A DNA stretch of 35,385 nt, taken from Polyangiaceae bacterium (GTDB lineage: Bacteria; Myxococcota_A; Polyangia; Polyangiales; Polyangiaceae). Position 1 is the first letter of the stretch. Each line of letters opens with the position of its first letter. This document shows, piece after piece, positions 1 to 8,628 of this stretch. The DNA lies in contig JAICQO010000071.1 in the NCBI GenBank assembly GCA_025937835.1, positions 1 to 35,385 of the forward strand, read 5' to 3'. The translations under genes and the position numbers were made by a program. Under the pieces are notes generated by a model. It was given only the letters and a program-made list of their open reading frames with translations. It had not been told where the DNA came from and made no database searches.

Positions 1-3000
1 CTCCCACGAGACGGCCGGCGAAGTCGTACGCACGTTCCTCGAAAACGGCGACTCCGCCGAGCCCCTCGGACTGAGAGCGGACGAGTCGTCCCTGGGCGTC
101 GAGCTCGGAAATGGTGATGCCGCCCGGCGTGCCGTCGTACCCTCGTCGTTCGGTTCGAACGAGGGTACGAGGATAGATGCGGCCCGCGGCGGTGTCCCGC
201 TGCGTGGCGAGCGCGGCTACGTACGCGCGGGTGGTGATCCCGGTGGGGTCCCGAACCTCGGACAGTAAGCCGAGTCCATCGTAGGCCCACTTCGTCACGC
301 GTTTATTCGGATCAATGATCAGGTTCGGAACTCCGAATGCCTGGTCGAACGACATCTGGGTCGTATGCCCGAGGGGATTGGTCACCGCTATGGGATAGGT
401 CTGCATCCAATTCCACTCGATCGTGGTGGTGCGCGGGGGCTCGCCCGATTGCACTTCCTCGATGATCTGTTCGGGGTTGCCGCTGGCATTTCGCACGAAG
501 GTGGTCCGGTGCCAGGCGAGCGGATCGTTCGGGGTTTCGTTCAGCAGGTCGTGCGTGTCGCGTGTGACGGACGTCAGGAGGCCTCGGTTGTCGTACTTGA
601 AGACGTGTTCCCGTGCGCTGGTGATGCCGTTCCGGGTGCTCATCGTGCGCAAGGTGTTAGGCTTCGAGACTAGCCAGCTGCCCACGTCGGCCTCGTAACC
701 GGTGCTCGTCGTGGTCCTCTCTACGACTCGCCCTCCAGAAGCGTGACACTCGCGCGTCTGTTCGTTGACGTTGCCAAATTCGTCGGTCGCGAAAGTCTCG
801 AGGCAGTCCGTTAGCAGAGCCCCATCGTCGACGTCCGGGCCGGGCGCGTCGAAGAACGTGCGCTCCTTGTCAAAAATGCGCGTCGCCCGCGATTGGACGT
901 AGGGGAACGCACGACCGTCGTGTGACAGCCGAGTGTTCCAGATGTTCGAGGTCCGAGTGCGACGACGGAAGTGGCCACGCGGCGCAGACAGGGGACTGAT
1001 CGGCACGTCGTGGTGATCGATGACAGCGTCGATCGTGACCGTGCGGGGCAAGCCGGCAAGCGGATAAATGTATGGCGGATCGGCTACGGTGCTGCCGTTG
1101 CCCTGTAGGTCCGTGCGACGGAAGGGCTCCGCATCAATGGTGACCGACTGTACGTGCTGCTCCGAACCACTATCGAGATCCCACCCGTGTTCTCCGTGGG
1201 TGTGCTCCGTGATCGTGCGGCGATCGAATCCAAGAAAGCCGTGCCCATGCAGATTCACGCGGCCGTTGAGATAGCGATAGCTGTAGCTCCTGACCGGGAC
1301 CTCACCTTCCGGCGTCAGTAGCCCCTCAACATGCGAACTGACGAGGCCGCGGGCCTTGGGCATGCAGGTCTCGACCCAACCTGACAGGCACAGGGGGAGC
1401 GACTCGTCGGTACGATTTCGCTGGTAGGTACCCGATTCGTCGTAGCTGACGGTGATCGCGTTGCCGAGCCCATCCACCACGCGCTTCAGGAGCCGATTCT
1501 TGGTGCCTGATCCGTAGAACACGCCGGTGTTTAGGCCGAACAGATCGATGTTCCCGTCGCCATCGACATCCGCAGCTTTCCGGAATTCCGTTGGATGCCC
1601 ACCCTGGTGGAGCTCATCGAGAAATCGCACTTCCGGTGCGGTGGTGTTCTGATCGAAGCCGGTGCGGGGGAAAGACAGCGTCAGATTTTGGAAGTTCTGT
1701 TGATAATTTCCGTTGCCTCGATATGTCTTTTCTCCTTCCCAGTTCTCGAGGATGTCTGTGATCCCGTCAGCGTCGTAGTCGAGGATTGCGGTGCGGCGCT
1801 GCACGACGGGGGGCGGCAACAGATCCAGCGCTGGCCGCGGATGAACGAGCTGGCGGCGGCGGAACGTGGCGTTGCCCTGATTGATCCACATGTTCCCCAC
1901 TTGCTCGGCACCGAGCTCGTTGGCCCAAACGTCAGCGAGGCCGTCGCCGTTGAAATCTCCGAGCACCATCCCCTTGCCGGTGTCCGACCCGTGCACATCC
2001 TCGAAGCCGATCGGCTTCACCTCGAGCTTGTGCACGTTCTCGGCGATCGAGTGGCGCAGCACCTTCCAGCCGTCGAAGTCTCGGAACACCAGCTCGGGAG
2101 CGCCATCGCCGTCGATGTCGAAGGGCAGAACGACCGGAGTGTCCTCGCTGCACAACCCTCGTTGACTCTCGTTCCCCACCGGCGGCGCCGGCAGACTCAA
2201 CGGAATGCCGTTGGTGAATCCTGCGGAACCAGGACCGAGCCGAAGCCGGAGCTCGATGGCACGGGGGCCCGCGCAGCTCACGACGTCGGGCAACGCATCG
2301 CCGTTGACATCGTAGAAGATCGGCGGCGGCAAGATCCGTTGGTGCGGCGACTTGGTCCCAGACAGGCTGAGAACAGGACTGGTCGCCTGAAAGTGACCAT
2401 CGCCCTTGGAGAAAGACGGATCGATTTTCCAGACGAATGTACCGTCGGGGTAGGACTCGACGCAGATGCCGACGAGATCGTCCTTGCCATCGCTATCGTA
2501 GTCCATCACGGTCATCGGAGCACCTGGACTACACGGCAGTCCCTGGGCGTTCTCAACGAGCACGCCAGGATGGAACCGGTTGGCGGTGCCAAGGTGGACG
2601 TTGCGGGTGTACTCGATGTTCGGCAACTGGTGTCCGCTGAAGTACACCATCTTTCCGAGGTTGTAAGCGAACCCAACCGCCGTGCCCGGTCCGGGCGCGA
2701 AGAATGAGAAGGTCGTCACAGCCACATCAGCCGTGAGTATCGCTGCGGCTAGCTCCGGGTTCGCGGGAACGCCGTCCACCGAAACGGTCGTCTCTAGGAA
2801 ATCTGGAACGCCGTCGCCGGTGACGTCGAGCTGCACGGCTCCGGACAAGTCGTAGCCCTTGTCTACGAAAGCGAAGCCTGATTCTTCAATGTACTCGAAG
2901 GTGGTCGGCGCTTTGCAGTGCGCGTCCGTGTCGCCCTCGCATTCGTAGATCCTCTCGACCTGGCTGGCGCTCCCGTCTGCCTTGTAGGCGAGTCGATAGT

Positions 3001-6000
3001 TGCGAACGGGCCAATCCGCTAGGTAAGTGGAGACTCTCGTGAGCCGCTGCCCGACGTGCCAGCTGATCCCGCCCTGGAGGTAGCCCGTGCGGGCGTCCGG
3101 GCGCGGTTCATAGGTGAACCGCACGTTGAGGCTGAGAATGCCGGGCCTGCTGCTGCCTCCGCTGTAATCGATGCGGCGCGGCCTGGCGGACATGAGCTCG
3201 GTGCCGCTGATGTGCTCGCCCTGATTGTCGTACTGGATCCACATGCGGTTTTCCGAGCGGTCCTCCACGCGACTGAGCATCCAGGAATGACGCGTGCCGT
3301 CGCGCCCCATCATGATCGAGTCGGCCGAGCCGCCGAACTCCAAGATGCGGCCGTCCTTGGTCCACACACGGAAACGGTCTGGTCCTTCGTCGAGCGCGTC
3401 ACGCACCTCCCGGCCTGGAACGGGATCGATCGGCAAGAGACGAAGGTCCGAGTCGTCGCGATACGATCGGATCCGAGCGAAGGTGTCGATCAACGTCCGG
3501 TATTCCGCACCGGACCCACCGTAGGTCCCCGAGATGCGCTCGAGCCGCTTGCCGTCGATGCAGAACCGGTCGGTGCGATCGTTCTTGACCGGAGCGGCGT
3601 ACCCGTCGAGCGCGTAGATGCGTGGGCATCGCGTGATCTTCGGCAACCCGTCGAGCACCCAGCCGACACCCAGGTCACCATTGGTTTTCGACCCGACATA
3701 CTTGAGGCTCAAAGCTGGCTGGATACCGGCCCGTCCCGGTGGAACCTCGATCGGTATCGTGTATTCGGCCGTTCCCATTTCCGACACGCTGAATGCGCCA
3801 CGCAGCGCACCGACACCCGCGGCAGGGGGAGACGGCAGGGTTGCTATCGGCTGCCCGTCTGGCCCCAGGATCGGGGGCTCGGGATGCGTTGCAACGCATT
3901 GACCTACCGCAGACTGGCAGAACTCGCCCGAGCCACACTCGCCGCAACTCTTCCCGCACTTTGGATCGATGCCACACTGCCGCCCTTCGCAGTCCGGCGT
4001 GCAAACAGGACATTCGGGCCCGCACTCGGCATTCGGAGCACCACAGAGCGGAGGGGCAAGGGCCGAGCCCGCGCATTCGCAAGGGCGACACGCGTGCGAG
4101 CCATCGGGATTTACGAGGCAGCAACCTCCAAGCGGGCATACGAGGTCGTCGGAACATTGCTCGCCGAGGTCGCAGACGCCGGGACACTCGCCCTGGCAAC
4201 CGTCGCTCGGGTCTTCGCAAGTAGCGTTGGTGCAGTCCGGGGTGCAGCTGGAACCGCCACCAGGCGGAGGAGCGCAAACTCCACCTTGGCAGGAGAGCCC
4301 GGACTGACAGTGGGTGTCTAGCGTGCAGGTTCCCCCCGGCGGGCACGGGCAGTCTGTCGTGCAGACGCTGGGGGTGGCTGGGCACGCGGCACACACTCCG
4401 CCTAGACAGGCAAGGCCCGCGCTACAATCCTCGGTAGCGGAGCAAGGCTCACCCGGCCCGCACTCGCGATTCCCAGTGGTGGCGGGACAAAGGCCGGAGC
4501 ACCGATCTTCTTCGCAGAAACCTACGGGGTCGAACGGCGTGTGCGTGATCGTCGTGTTCGGTCGAGCCAGGATGGACTTCGCGTAGACGCTGGTCTGGTG
4601 GCCGTTCGTGACGGTGGCGAGCTGGACGTTGCCGCGCGGGGCGACCAGGATGGCGTTGAAGCGGCGTTCGATCGGCTGATCGCCGGTGCCGAGGGCGACG
4701 ATCAGGACGTTGTTTCGCGGATCGGTCTTCTGGATCGTGCCGCGGAAGATGAAGTCCTTGCGAATGTAGAGCTCGACCTGCCCGCCCGCGTTGTCGACCT
4801 CGAGGACCGAGCTTGGTTCCATCACGAACGGCCCGTCCAGCGTGTAGACGCCGGGGTGGTTGAGCTTCAGCCGTGCATTCGACATGAGCGTGATGCCGCG
4901 GGTGCCGCCCGGTTCGAGGGTCAGATTGCCGAGCTCGGGCACCACGGTTGGGTCGCCAGAAAACGTTCGGAACGGGACGGTCCATGAGATCCGCCGGATC
5001 GGATCGAGGCTCACGTGATGCTGGACGGCACCGTCGATCTGGCTCGGCTGTTGCGGCGAAGGGATGAGCCCACCGGACGTCCAGACGTTGCCGTAGATGT
5101 GGCTGCCGCGAACGAAGAGGTTCGGCGTCGAGTAGGCGTCCCTGACCTTGGTGTTCACTCCGAAGTCGGTCGCTACGGTCGTGAGCGCGCTGGTGACATT
5201 GGCGAAGCCTCCGGAGCTTTCGACGACCTGGGTGCCGTCGTTGATCACGAGGCCCCCGCCGTTCCCATAGGCTCCGAGCGCTACGGCTGACGTTTGCAGG
5301 TTCTTGGGCAGGTCGATGATCACCTCTTCGGCGACGGTCCCCGTGCTGCCCGCGGTCCCGCCGGTGCCTGCCGTGCCGCCCGCGGTGCCGCCCTGGCCCG
5401 CGACGCCGCCACTGGCTCCAGCAACGCCGCCCGACGCAGCGCCGCCGAGAGTGCCGCCGGTCGACAAGCTGCCAGCGCTGCCTCCTTGACCTCCGCCGCC
5501 AACCCCTCCGCCCGAGATTCCGCCGCCGGAGGTCCCCCCATTGCCCGCCGTTCCTCCCGCGCCGCCAGACCCGCCAGACCCGCCAGAACCGCCGCCCCCT
5601 GCGCCCGGGGTCAACGTGAGGGCATCGACGAGGAACGCTCCCGACGTGTTCGGCACCGTGAGTTGAACCGTGATCGTGAGGTCCGAATAGCTGTGCGTGT
5701 TCAACGCGGTTACGACGTACGGCGGGATGCTGATCGTGTAACGGCGAAAGGTTCCGACTGGACCGGAGAGGGCCGCGGCGCCGGCGTTGACGTTGTACAC
5801 GCCCGCGGACGGCGCGTTGAACGTGAGCGCGACCTGCCCGAGCCAGCTCTGGCCTTGCAGAGACGTCGGCACTTGGACGTCGATGGTGGCCTGCGAAGCC
5901 AGTGTGCCGAGGGTGGAGAGGGAGGTGCTGCGGGCGCTGGGGCTGGTGCCGCCGGACAGCGACAGAGAACGAGTGCCCTCGCTGTGGACCGTGCTGGACG

Positions 6001-6208
6001 TGGCGGCACCAGTGACGGCGCGCCAGTCGCCGGTACTTCCTCCAATCGTACCTTCGAAGCCGAGAATTCGGGTCTGGCTGGCAGTCAGGGATTGCTGTTG
6101 GACGCCGACGGGCCCTTCTCTATCCGTATCAGCACGGCGACCGTCGCTGCACGCGCCGGCGAGCACGAGAAACCCCACGAAAGCTTGACGAAACCAGCTA
6201 CCAGCCAT
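1..6208 (-). CDS. Giant exported SpvB/TcdB-like RHS (YD-repeat) protein, partial at the left edge
   Basis: The frame stays open from ATG 6208 to the window edge (2069 codons, no stop), so the C-terminus is missing. An AAAGGGG ribosome site lies about 8 nt before the ATG. Order of parts seen: a hydrophobic leader ending LVLAGAC (residues 9-20, weak lipobox); a jelly-roll-like region (33-195); a Gly-rich linker (about 200-290); a beta-rich region (295-555); a Cys-rich block (560-775) with repeats such as CSAGLACLGGVC; an SpvB-like start (800-840, PIEVPPGRAGIQPALSLKY); FG-GAP/VCBS-like Asp motifs (DVTGDGVPD, DYDSDGKDD, DVNGDALPD, DIDGDGAPE, DFNGDGLAD, DYDADGITD, DVDGDGNID) at 1120-1560; a TcdB-middle-like segment (HGHGFLGFDRR, about 1660); then YD repeats (YDNRGLLTSV, YDGLGLLSEV, YDFAGRLVG). 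In Tc toxins these modules form a closed shell round a toxic C-terminus. Anchoring and a toxic tip are inferred. Composition is more AT-rich than the neighbours. Confidence 0.9.
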   Translation of the reverse strand, partial: MAGSWFRQAFVGFLVLAGACSDGRRADTDREGPVGVQQQSLTASQTRILGFEGTIGGSTGDWRAVTGAATSSTVHSEGTRSLSLSGGTSPSARSTSLSTLGTLASQATIDVQVPTSLQGQSWLGQVALTFNAPSAGVYNVNAGAAALSGPVGTFRRYTISIPPYVVTALNTHSYSDLTITVQLTVPNTSGAFLVDALTLTPGAGGGGSGGSGGSGGAGGTAGNGGTSGGGISGGGVGGGGQGGSAGSLSTGGTLGGAASGGVAGASGGVAGQGGTAGGTAGTGGTAGSTGTVAEEVIIDLPKNLQTSAVALGAYGNGGGLVINDGTQVVESSGGFANVTSALTTVATDFGVNTKVRDAYSTPNLFVRGSHIYGNVWTSGGLIPSPQQPSQIDGAVQHHVSLDPIRRISWTVPFRTFSGDPTVVPELGNLTLEPGGTRGITLMSNARLKLNHPGVYTLDGPFVMEPSSVLEVDNAGGQVELYIRKDFIFRGTIQKTDPRNNVLIVALGTGDQPIERRFNAILVAPRGNVQLATVTNGHQTSVYAKSILARPNTTITHTPFDPVGFCEEDRCSGLCPATTGNRECGPGEPCSATEDCSAGLACLGGVCAACPATPSVCTTDCPCPPGGTCTLDTHCQSGLSCQGGVCAPPPGGGSSCTPDCTNATCEDPSDGCQGECPGVCDLGEQCSDDLVCPLGGCCLVNPDGSHACRPCECAGSALAPPLCGAPNAECGPECPVCTPDCEGRQCGIDPKCGKSCGECGSGEFCQSAVGQCVATHPEPPILGPDGQPIATLPSPPAAGVGALRGAFSVSEMGTAEYTIPIEVPPGRAGIQPALSLKYVGSKTNGDLGVGWVLDGLPKITRCPRIYALDGYAAPVKNDRTDRFCIDGKRLERISGTYGGSGAEYRTLIDTFARIRSYRDDSDLRLLPIDPVPGREVRDALDEGPDRFRVWTKDGRILEFGGSADSIMMGRDGTRHSWMLSRVEDRSENRMWIQYDNQGEHISGTELMSARPRRIDYSGGSSRPGILSLNVRFTYEPRPDARTGYLQGGISWHVGQRLTRVSTYLADWPVRNYRLAYKADGSASQVERIYECEGDTDAHCKAPTTFEYIEESGFAFVDKGYDLSGAVQLDVTGDGVPDFLETTVSVDGVPANPELAAAILTADVAVTTFSFFAPGPGTAVGFAYNLGKMVYFSGHQLPNIEYTRNVHLGTANRFHPGVLVENAQGLPCSPGAPMTVMDYDSDGKDDLVGICVESYPDGTFVWKIDPSFSKGDGHFQATSPVLSLSGTKSPHQRILPPPIFYDVNGDALPDVVSCAGPRAIELRLRLGPGSAGFTNGIPLSLPAPPVGNESQRGLCSEDTPVVLPFDIDGDGAPELVFRDFDGWKVLRHSIAENVHKLEVKPIGFEDVHGSDTGKGMVLGDFNGDGLADVWANELGAEQVGNMWINQGNATFRRRQLVHPRPALDLLPPPVVQRRTAILDYDADGITDILENWEGEKTYRGNGNYQQNFQNLTLSFPRTGFDQNTTAPEVRFLDELHQGGHPTEFRKAADVDGDGNIDLFGLNTGVFYGSGTKNRLLKRVVDGLGNAITVSYDESGTYQRNRTDESLPLCLSGWVETCMPKARGLVSSHVEGLLTPEGEVPVRSYSYRYLNGRVNLHGHGFLGFDRRTITEHTHGEHGWDLDSGSEQHVQSVTIDAEPFRRTDLQGNGSTVADPPYIYPLAGLPRTVTIDAVIDHHDVPISPLSAPRGHFRRRTRTSNIWNTRLSHDGRAFPYVQSRATRIFDKERTFFDAPGPDVDDGALLTDCLETFATDEFGNVNEQTRECHASGGRVVERTTTSTGYEADVGSWLVSKPNTLRTMSTRNGITSAREHVFKYDNRGLLTSVTRDTHDLLNETPNDPLAWHRTTFVRNASGNPEQIIEEVQSGEPPRTTTIEWNWMQTYPIAVTNPLGHTTQMSFDQAFGVPNLIIDPNKRVTKWAYDGLGLLSEVRDPTGITTRAYVAALATQRDTAAGRIYPRTLVRTERRGYDGTPGGITISELDAQGRLVRSQSEGLGGVAVFEERAYDFAGRLVG
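5335..5605 (-). repeat. Gly-rich low-complexity repeat inside the TcdB-like gene
   Basis: Short imperfect repeats of GGT/GGC/GCC codons encode GGTAG-, GGSGG- and GGVAG-type peptides, with nearly exact copies of a 9-bp unit (ccgccagac) at about 5566-5592. It separates two folded beta-rich parts and is probably a flexible linker. Such tracts expand and contract readily, so copy number may vary between strains. Confidence 0.75.
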
Positions 6209-6790
6209 GGGCGACCCCTTTATCCGCGTCAGCAGGCACAACTCCCCTGCGCGAGGCTCTCACTCCCAAAACGAGACTCCGCTCACCGAAGTCGCGCGAG
6301 CGCTATTCATACAGCAAGCGGAGCCGAAGCGTGCCTGTCTTTTTCATGTTTTTCTTTCGTGACCAAAACCGAACACGCAGCCAGTGCTCAAGTCACTATC
6401 TCTATTCGGAAATCCGAAATAGACCTCCGGGGTTAGCGTTTGACGCGACATGAAGTGAAGAAATGACCAGGCTGTTCGTCCGCCGCGGAGACGACTGGCC
6501 TCTGCATTTGAGCAGGCCAAAGGCAGCCACGTCGGCAGTGCGCTATCGGCTGTAAACCGAACCAGAGTCCGAATTACGTCAAAGAACGTCGGTCAAGCTC
6601 GTGATGTCTGACGTGTTCAAGTGGCGTTGGGCTCCAGCCGCTTGCTTGCGCACGCTGGCGGTCGGGGCCGTAGCTCGCCTCGCTGGGGAAAGGCGGTGCG
6701 GCCCCCGCGAGCCGTGCGCTCGCTAGCCGATTCCCGTCAAATCCGCCTCGCCTTGACGCATCCCGGCGTCCCCGCAAAGCTCGCCGGGCC
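6209..6790. other. 582-bp intergenic region
   Basis: No convincing gene is seen between the divergent TcdB-like gene and the LysM gene. The part from about 6330 to 6420 is clearly AT-richer than its surroundings and holds a 14-bp palindrome (6405-6418). Both genes must be transcribed outward from here, so promoters are expected, but no -35/-10 pair stands out. Confidence 0.6.
6405..6418. promoter_or_regulatory. 14-bp palindrome, possible operator
   Basis: TTCGGA-AA-TCCGAA is a perfect inverted repeat (6-bp arms, 2-bp centre). It sits in the AT-rich part of the divergent gap, about 200 bp before the TcdB-like gene. A dimeric repressor site is possible; nothing in the sequence names the factor. 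Confidence 0.3.
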
Positions 6791-7714
6791 GTGAATCTCA
6801 AGCCGCTGCTGCTCAGCCTGTTCCTTGCCGCCGCCTCCCTGTGCGTGGCGCCACGTCCGGCTTCGGCGTTCACGCACGTGGTGCTGACGGGGGATACGCT
6901 CGCTTCGATTGCGGAGCGGTACTACGGGAAGATTCAATACGAGCGCATCCTCGTGGCGGCGAACTTGCTGGACCTGGAGGGCGGGTCGTCGATCGTGCGG
7001 GGGATGCTGCTGGAGGTGCCGGCGGTGGGTTACCGGCGGGTGGCGCGCGGGGAGACGTGGGAGTCGCTGGCGGCGGAGACGCTCGGGCTGCCGCAACGCT
7101 CGGACGTGCTGGCGCTCGCGAATGATTCGATGCCCTGGTTGTTCCCGGAAGAAGGGGCAGAGATCGTCGTCCCTTATAACCTGCGGGTGGTGGTGCGGCC
7201 GAACGAGACGCTGATCGCGATCGCGCTGCGGTTCCTGGGCGACATGAACAAGGCCTGGATCCTCGACCGCTACAACAACTTAAAGGGGCGCGGCATCGAG
7301 CCCGGGATGGTGCTCCTGGTGCCGCTCAGCAATCTGCCGCTCACGGACGCGGGGAAGCGGGCCGCGGCGCGCGCAGCGGAGAGCGTGTTCTCGGAGTCGC
7401 TCGGCGCGACGCTCAAGGCTCAGCGCAAGATCGCACAGGAGATCCCGCTGTTGATCGCGGACGTGCGGAGCGGGCGCTACGTGGACGCGGTGGCTCGAGG
7501 CAGTCGATTCATCGCCTCGAACGCGCTGACCGAGCAGCAGCTGGCGCGGGTCTACCGGGAGCTCGTGGAGGCTTATGTGGCGCTGGATGCGGTGGGGCTG
7601 GCGCGTTCCGCTTGCGACGAGTGGCGGAAGCGTGAACCCTTGGCGGTGCTGAACCCCGTCCACACCAGCCCCAAGATTTTGCGCGCGTGTCCCGCCCCGA
7701 AACCCGAAAAGTGA
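6791..7714 (+). CDS. Exported protein with three LysM domains
   Basis: 307 aa from GTG 6791. This start is chosen because it opens directly with a Sec signal peptide (NLKPLLLSLFLAAASLC, cleavage near ASA-F). LysM 1 (about 27-78) has GDTLASIAERYYG and ends in a typical GMLLEVP. LysM 2 (about 80-130) has GETWESLAAETLG. LysM 3 (about 133-185) has NETLIAIALRFLG and ends GMVLLVP. LysM modules bind N-acetylglucosamine chains of peptidoglycan, so the protein is expected in the periplasm. The last 120 residues are helical and may be TPR-like. No lytic catalytic domain is visible. It overlaps the next gene (GTGA at 7711), so it heads an operon with the DUF58 and BatA-like genes. Confidence 0.85.
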   Translation: MNLKPLLLSLFLAAASLCVAPRPASAFTHVVLTGDTLASIAERYYGKIQYERILVAANLLDLEGGSSIVRGMLLEVPAVGYRRVARGETWESLAAETLGLPQRSDVLALANDSMPWLFPEEGAEIVVPYNLRVVVRPNETLIAIALRFLGDMNKAWILDRYNNLKGRGIEPGMVLLVPLSNLPLTDAGKRAAARAAESVFSESLGATLKAQRKIAQEIPLLIADVRSGRYVDAVARGSRFIASNALTEQQLARVYRELVEAYVALDAVGLARSACDEWRKREPLAVLNPVHTSPKILRACPAPKPEK

Positions 7715-8628
7715 AGCTGCGCGAGGCGATCGACTGGGGTCGCCTGGCGCCGCTGCGGCTCACGGCGCGAGCCGTGGCCGAGGGCGTGTACGCGGGCGCG
7801 CACAAGAGCTCGCGGCGCGGCGCCGGGATCGAGTTCGGCGGGCACCGGAACTACGTGGCGGGCGACGAGCTGCGCTTCCTCGATCGGCACGCGCGCATGC
7901 GCCACGGGATGCTTTTGATCCGCGAGTTCGAGACCGAGACGGATCGCTCGCTCCGGCTGGTGGTCGATGCCAGCGCGTCGATGAGCTACGCGAGCAACGG
8001 CGCGCCCGGGGCGAAGTACGCGTATGCGGCGCTGATCGCGGCCGCGCTCGGCCGGGTGGCGCTCTCGCGCGGCGACCGGGTGGCGCTCGACTTCGCGGGC
8101 GGCGAGAAGGCGGTGCCGCTGCCGTCCACGGGCGGGCGCGACGCGTTCGAGCGGATCGTCGGGCATCTCGAAGCTGTCACTCCCAAGGGTGAGCTGGACA
8201 GCAACGCGCTCGAGATCGCGCTTTCGGCGACGATGCGCTTCGCGCGGCGGGGGTCGGCCGTGGTCGTGTTGAGCGATTTGCTCGATCTGCCGGAGTCGGC
8301 GCCGGACCTGATCGGCGCGCTCGCAGCCGGGGGGCGCGCGGTGGTGGTGGTTCAAGTGCTCGATCCGGCGGAGCTGACGTTCCCGTTTCAAGGGCCGCTC
8401 GCGCTGGCGGCGCTCGAGGGCGGAGCGCGCGTCGAAACCGACGCGGGCCTCGCGCGGCAGGGCTACCTCGACGCGCTCCACGAGCTCGGGCAGCGCTGGG
8501 AATCGGGGCTCGTGGCGCGCGGCGGTCACTTCGTGCAGGTCGGGAGCGACCATGACGGCGTGGATACGGTGCGGCGCGTGCTCACGGCCTTGAGCCGCGC
8601 AGGCGGCTCGCGCGGGGGGCGGCCTTGA
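7711..8628 (+). CDS. DUF58 domain protein with VWA-type metal site
   Basis: 305 aa from GTG 7711, which overlaps the preceding stop as GTGA; GTG 7687 would add 8 residues and cannot be excluded. The DUF58 pattern is clear: SSRRGAGIEFGGHRNYVAGDE, then RFLDRHAR, then the EFETETDRSLRLVVDASAS segment, whose D-A-S-A-S fits a MIDAS DxSxS site. DUF58 proteins usually sit with a MoxR AAA ATPase and Bat-type VWA proteins in envelope or chaperone-like operons. Here the BatA-like partner follows directly (TTGA overlap at 8625), but no MoxR gene lies in the cluster. Cytoplasmic, with no membrane segment seen. The exact biochemical role of the family is poorly defined. Confidence 0.85.
   Translation: MKLREAIDWGRLAPLRLTARAVAEGVYAGAHKSSRRGAGIEFGGHRNYVAGDELRFLDRHARMRHGMLLIREFETETDRSLRLVVDASASMSYASNGAPGAKYAYAALIAAALGRVALSRGDRVALDFAGGEKAVPLPSTGGRDAFERIVGHLEAVTPKGELDSNALEIALSATMRFARRGSAVVVLSDLLDLPESAPDLIGALAAGGRAVVVVQVLDPAELTFPFQGPLALAALEGGARVETDAGLARQGYLDALHELGQRWESGLVARGGHFVQVGSDHDGVDTVRRVLTALSRAGGSRGGRP

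Noticed and set aside
1595..2707. 370-codon plus-strand frame
   Set aside because: It lies antisense inside the TcdB-like gene, whose minus frame shows clear FG-GAP motifs at the same place; its own product has no recognisable pattern.
3056..4321. 421-codon plus-strand frame
   Set aside because: Antisense to the SpvB and Cys-rich part of the same gene; composition is that of a shadow frame in GC-rich DNA.
5294..6436. 380-codon plus-strand frame
   Set aside because: Mirror of the Gly-rich and jelly-roll part; Arg/Ala-rich without motifs.
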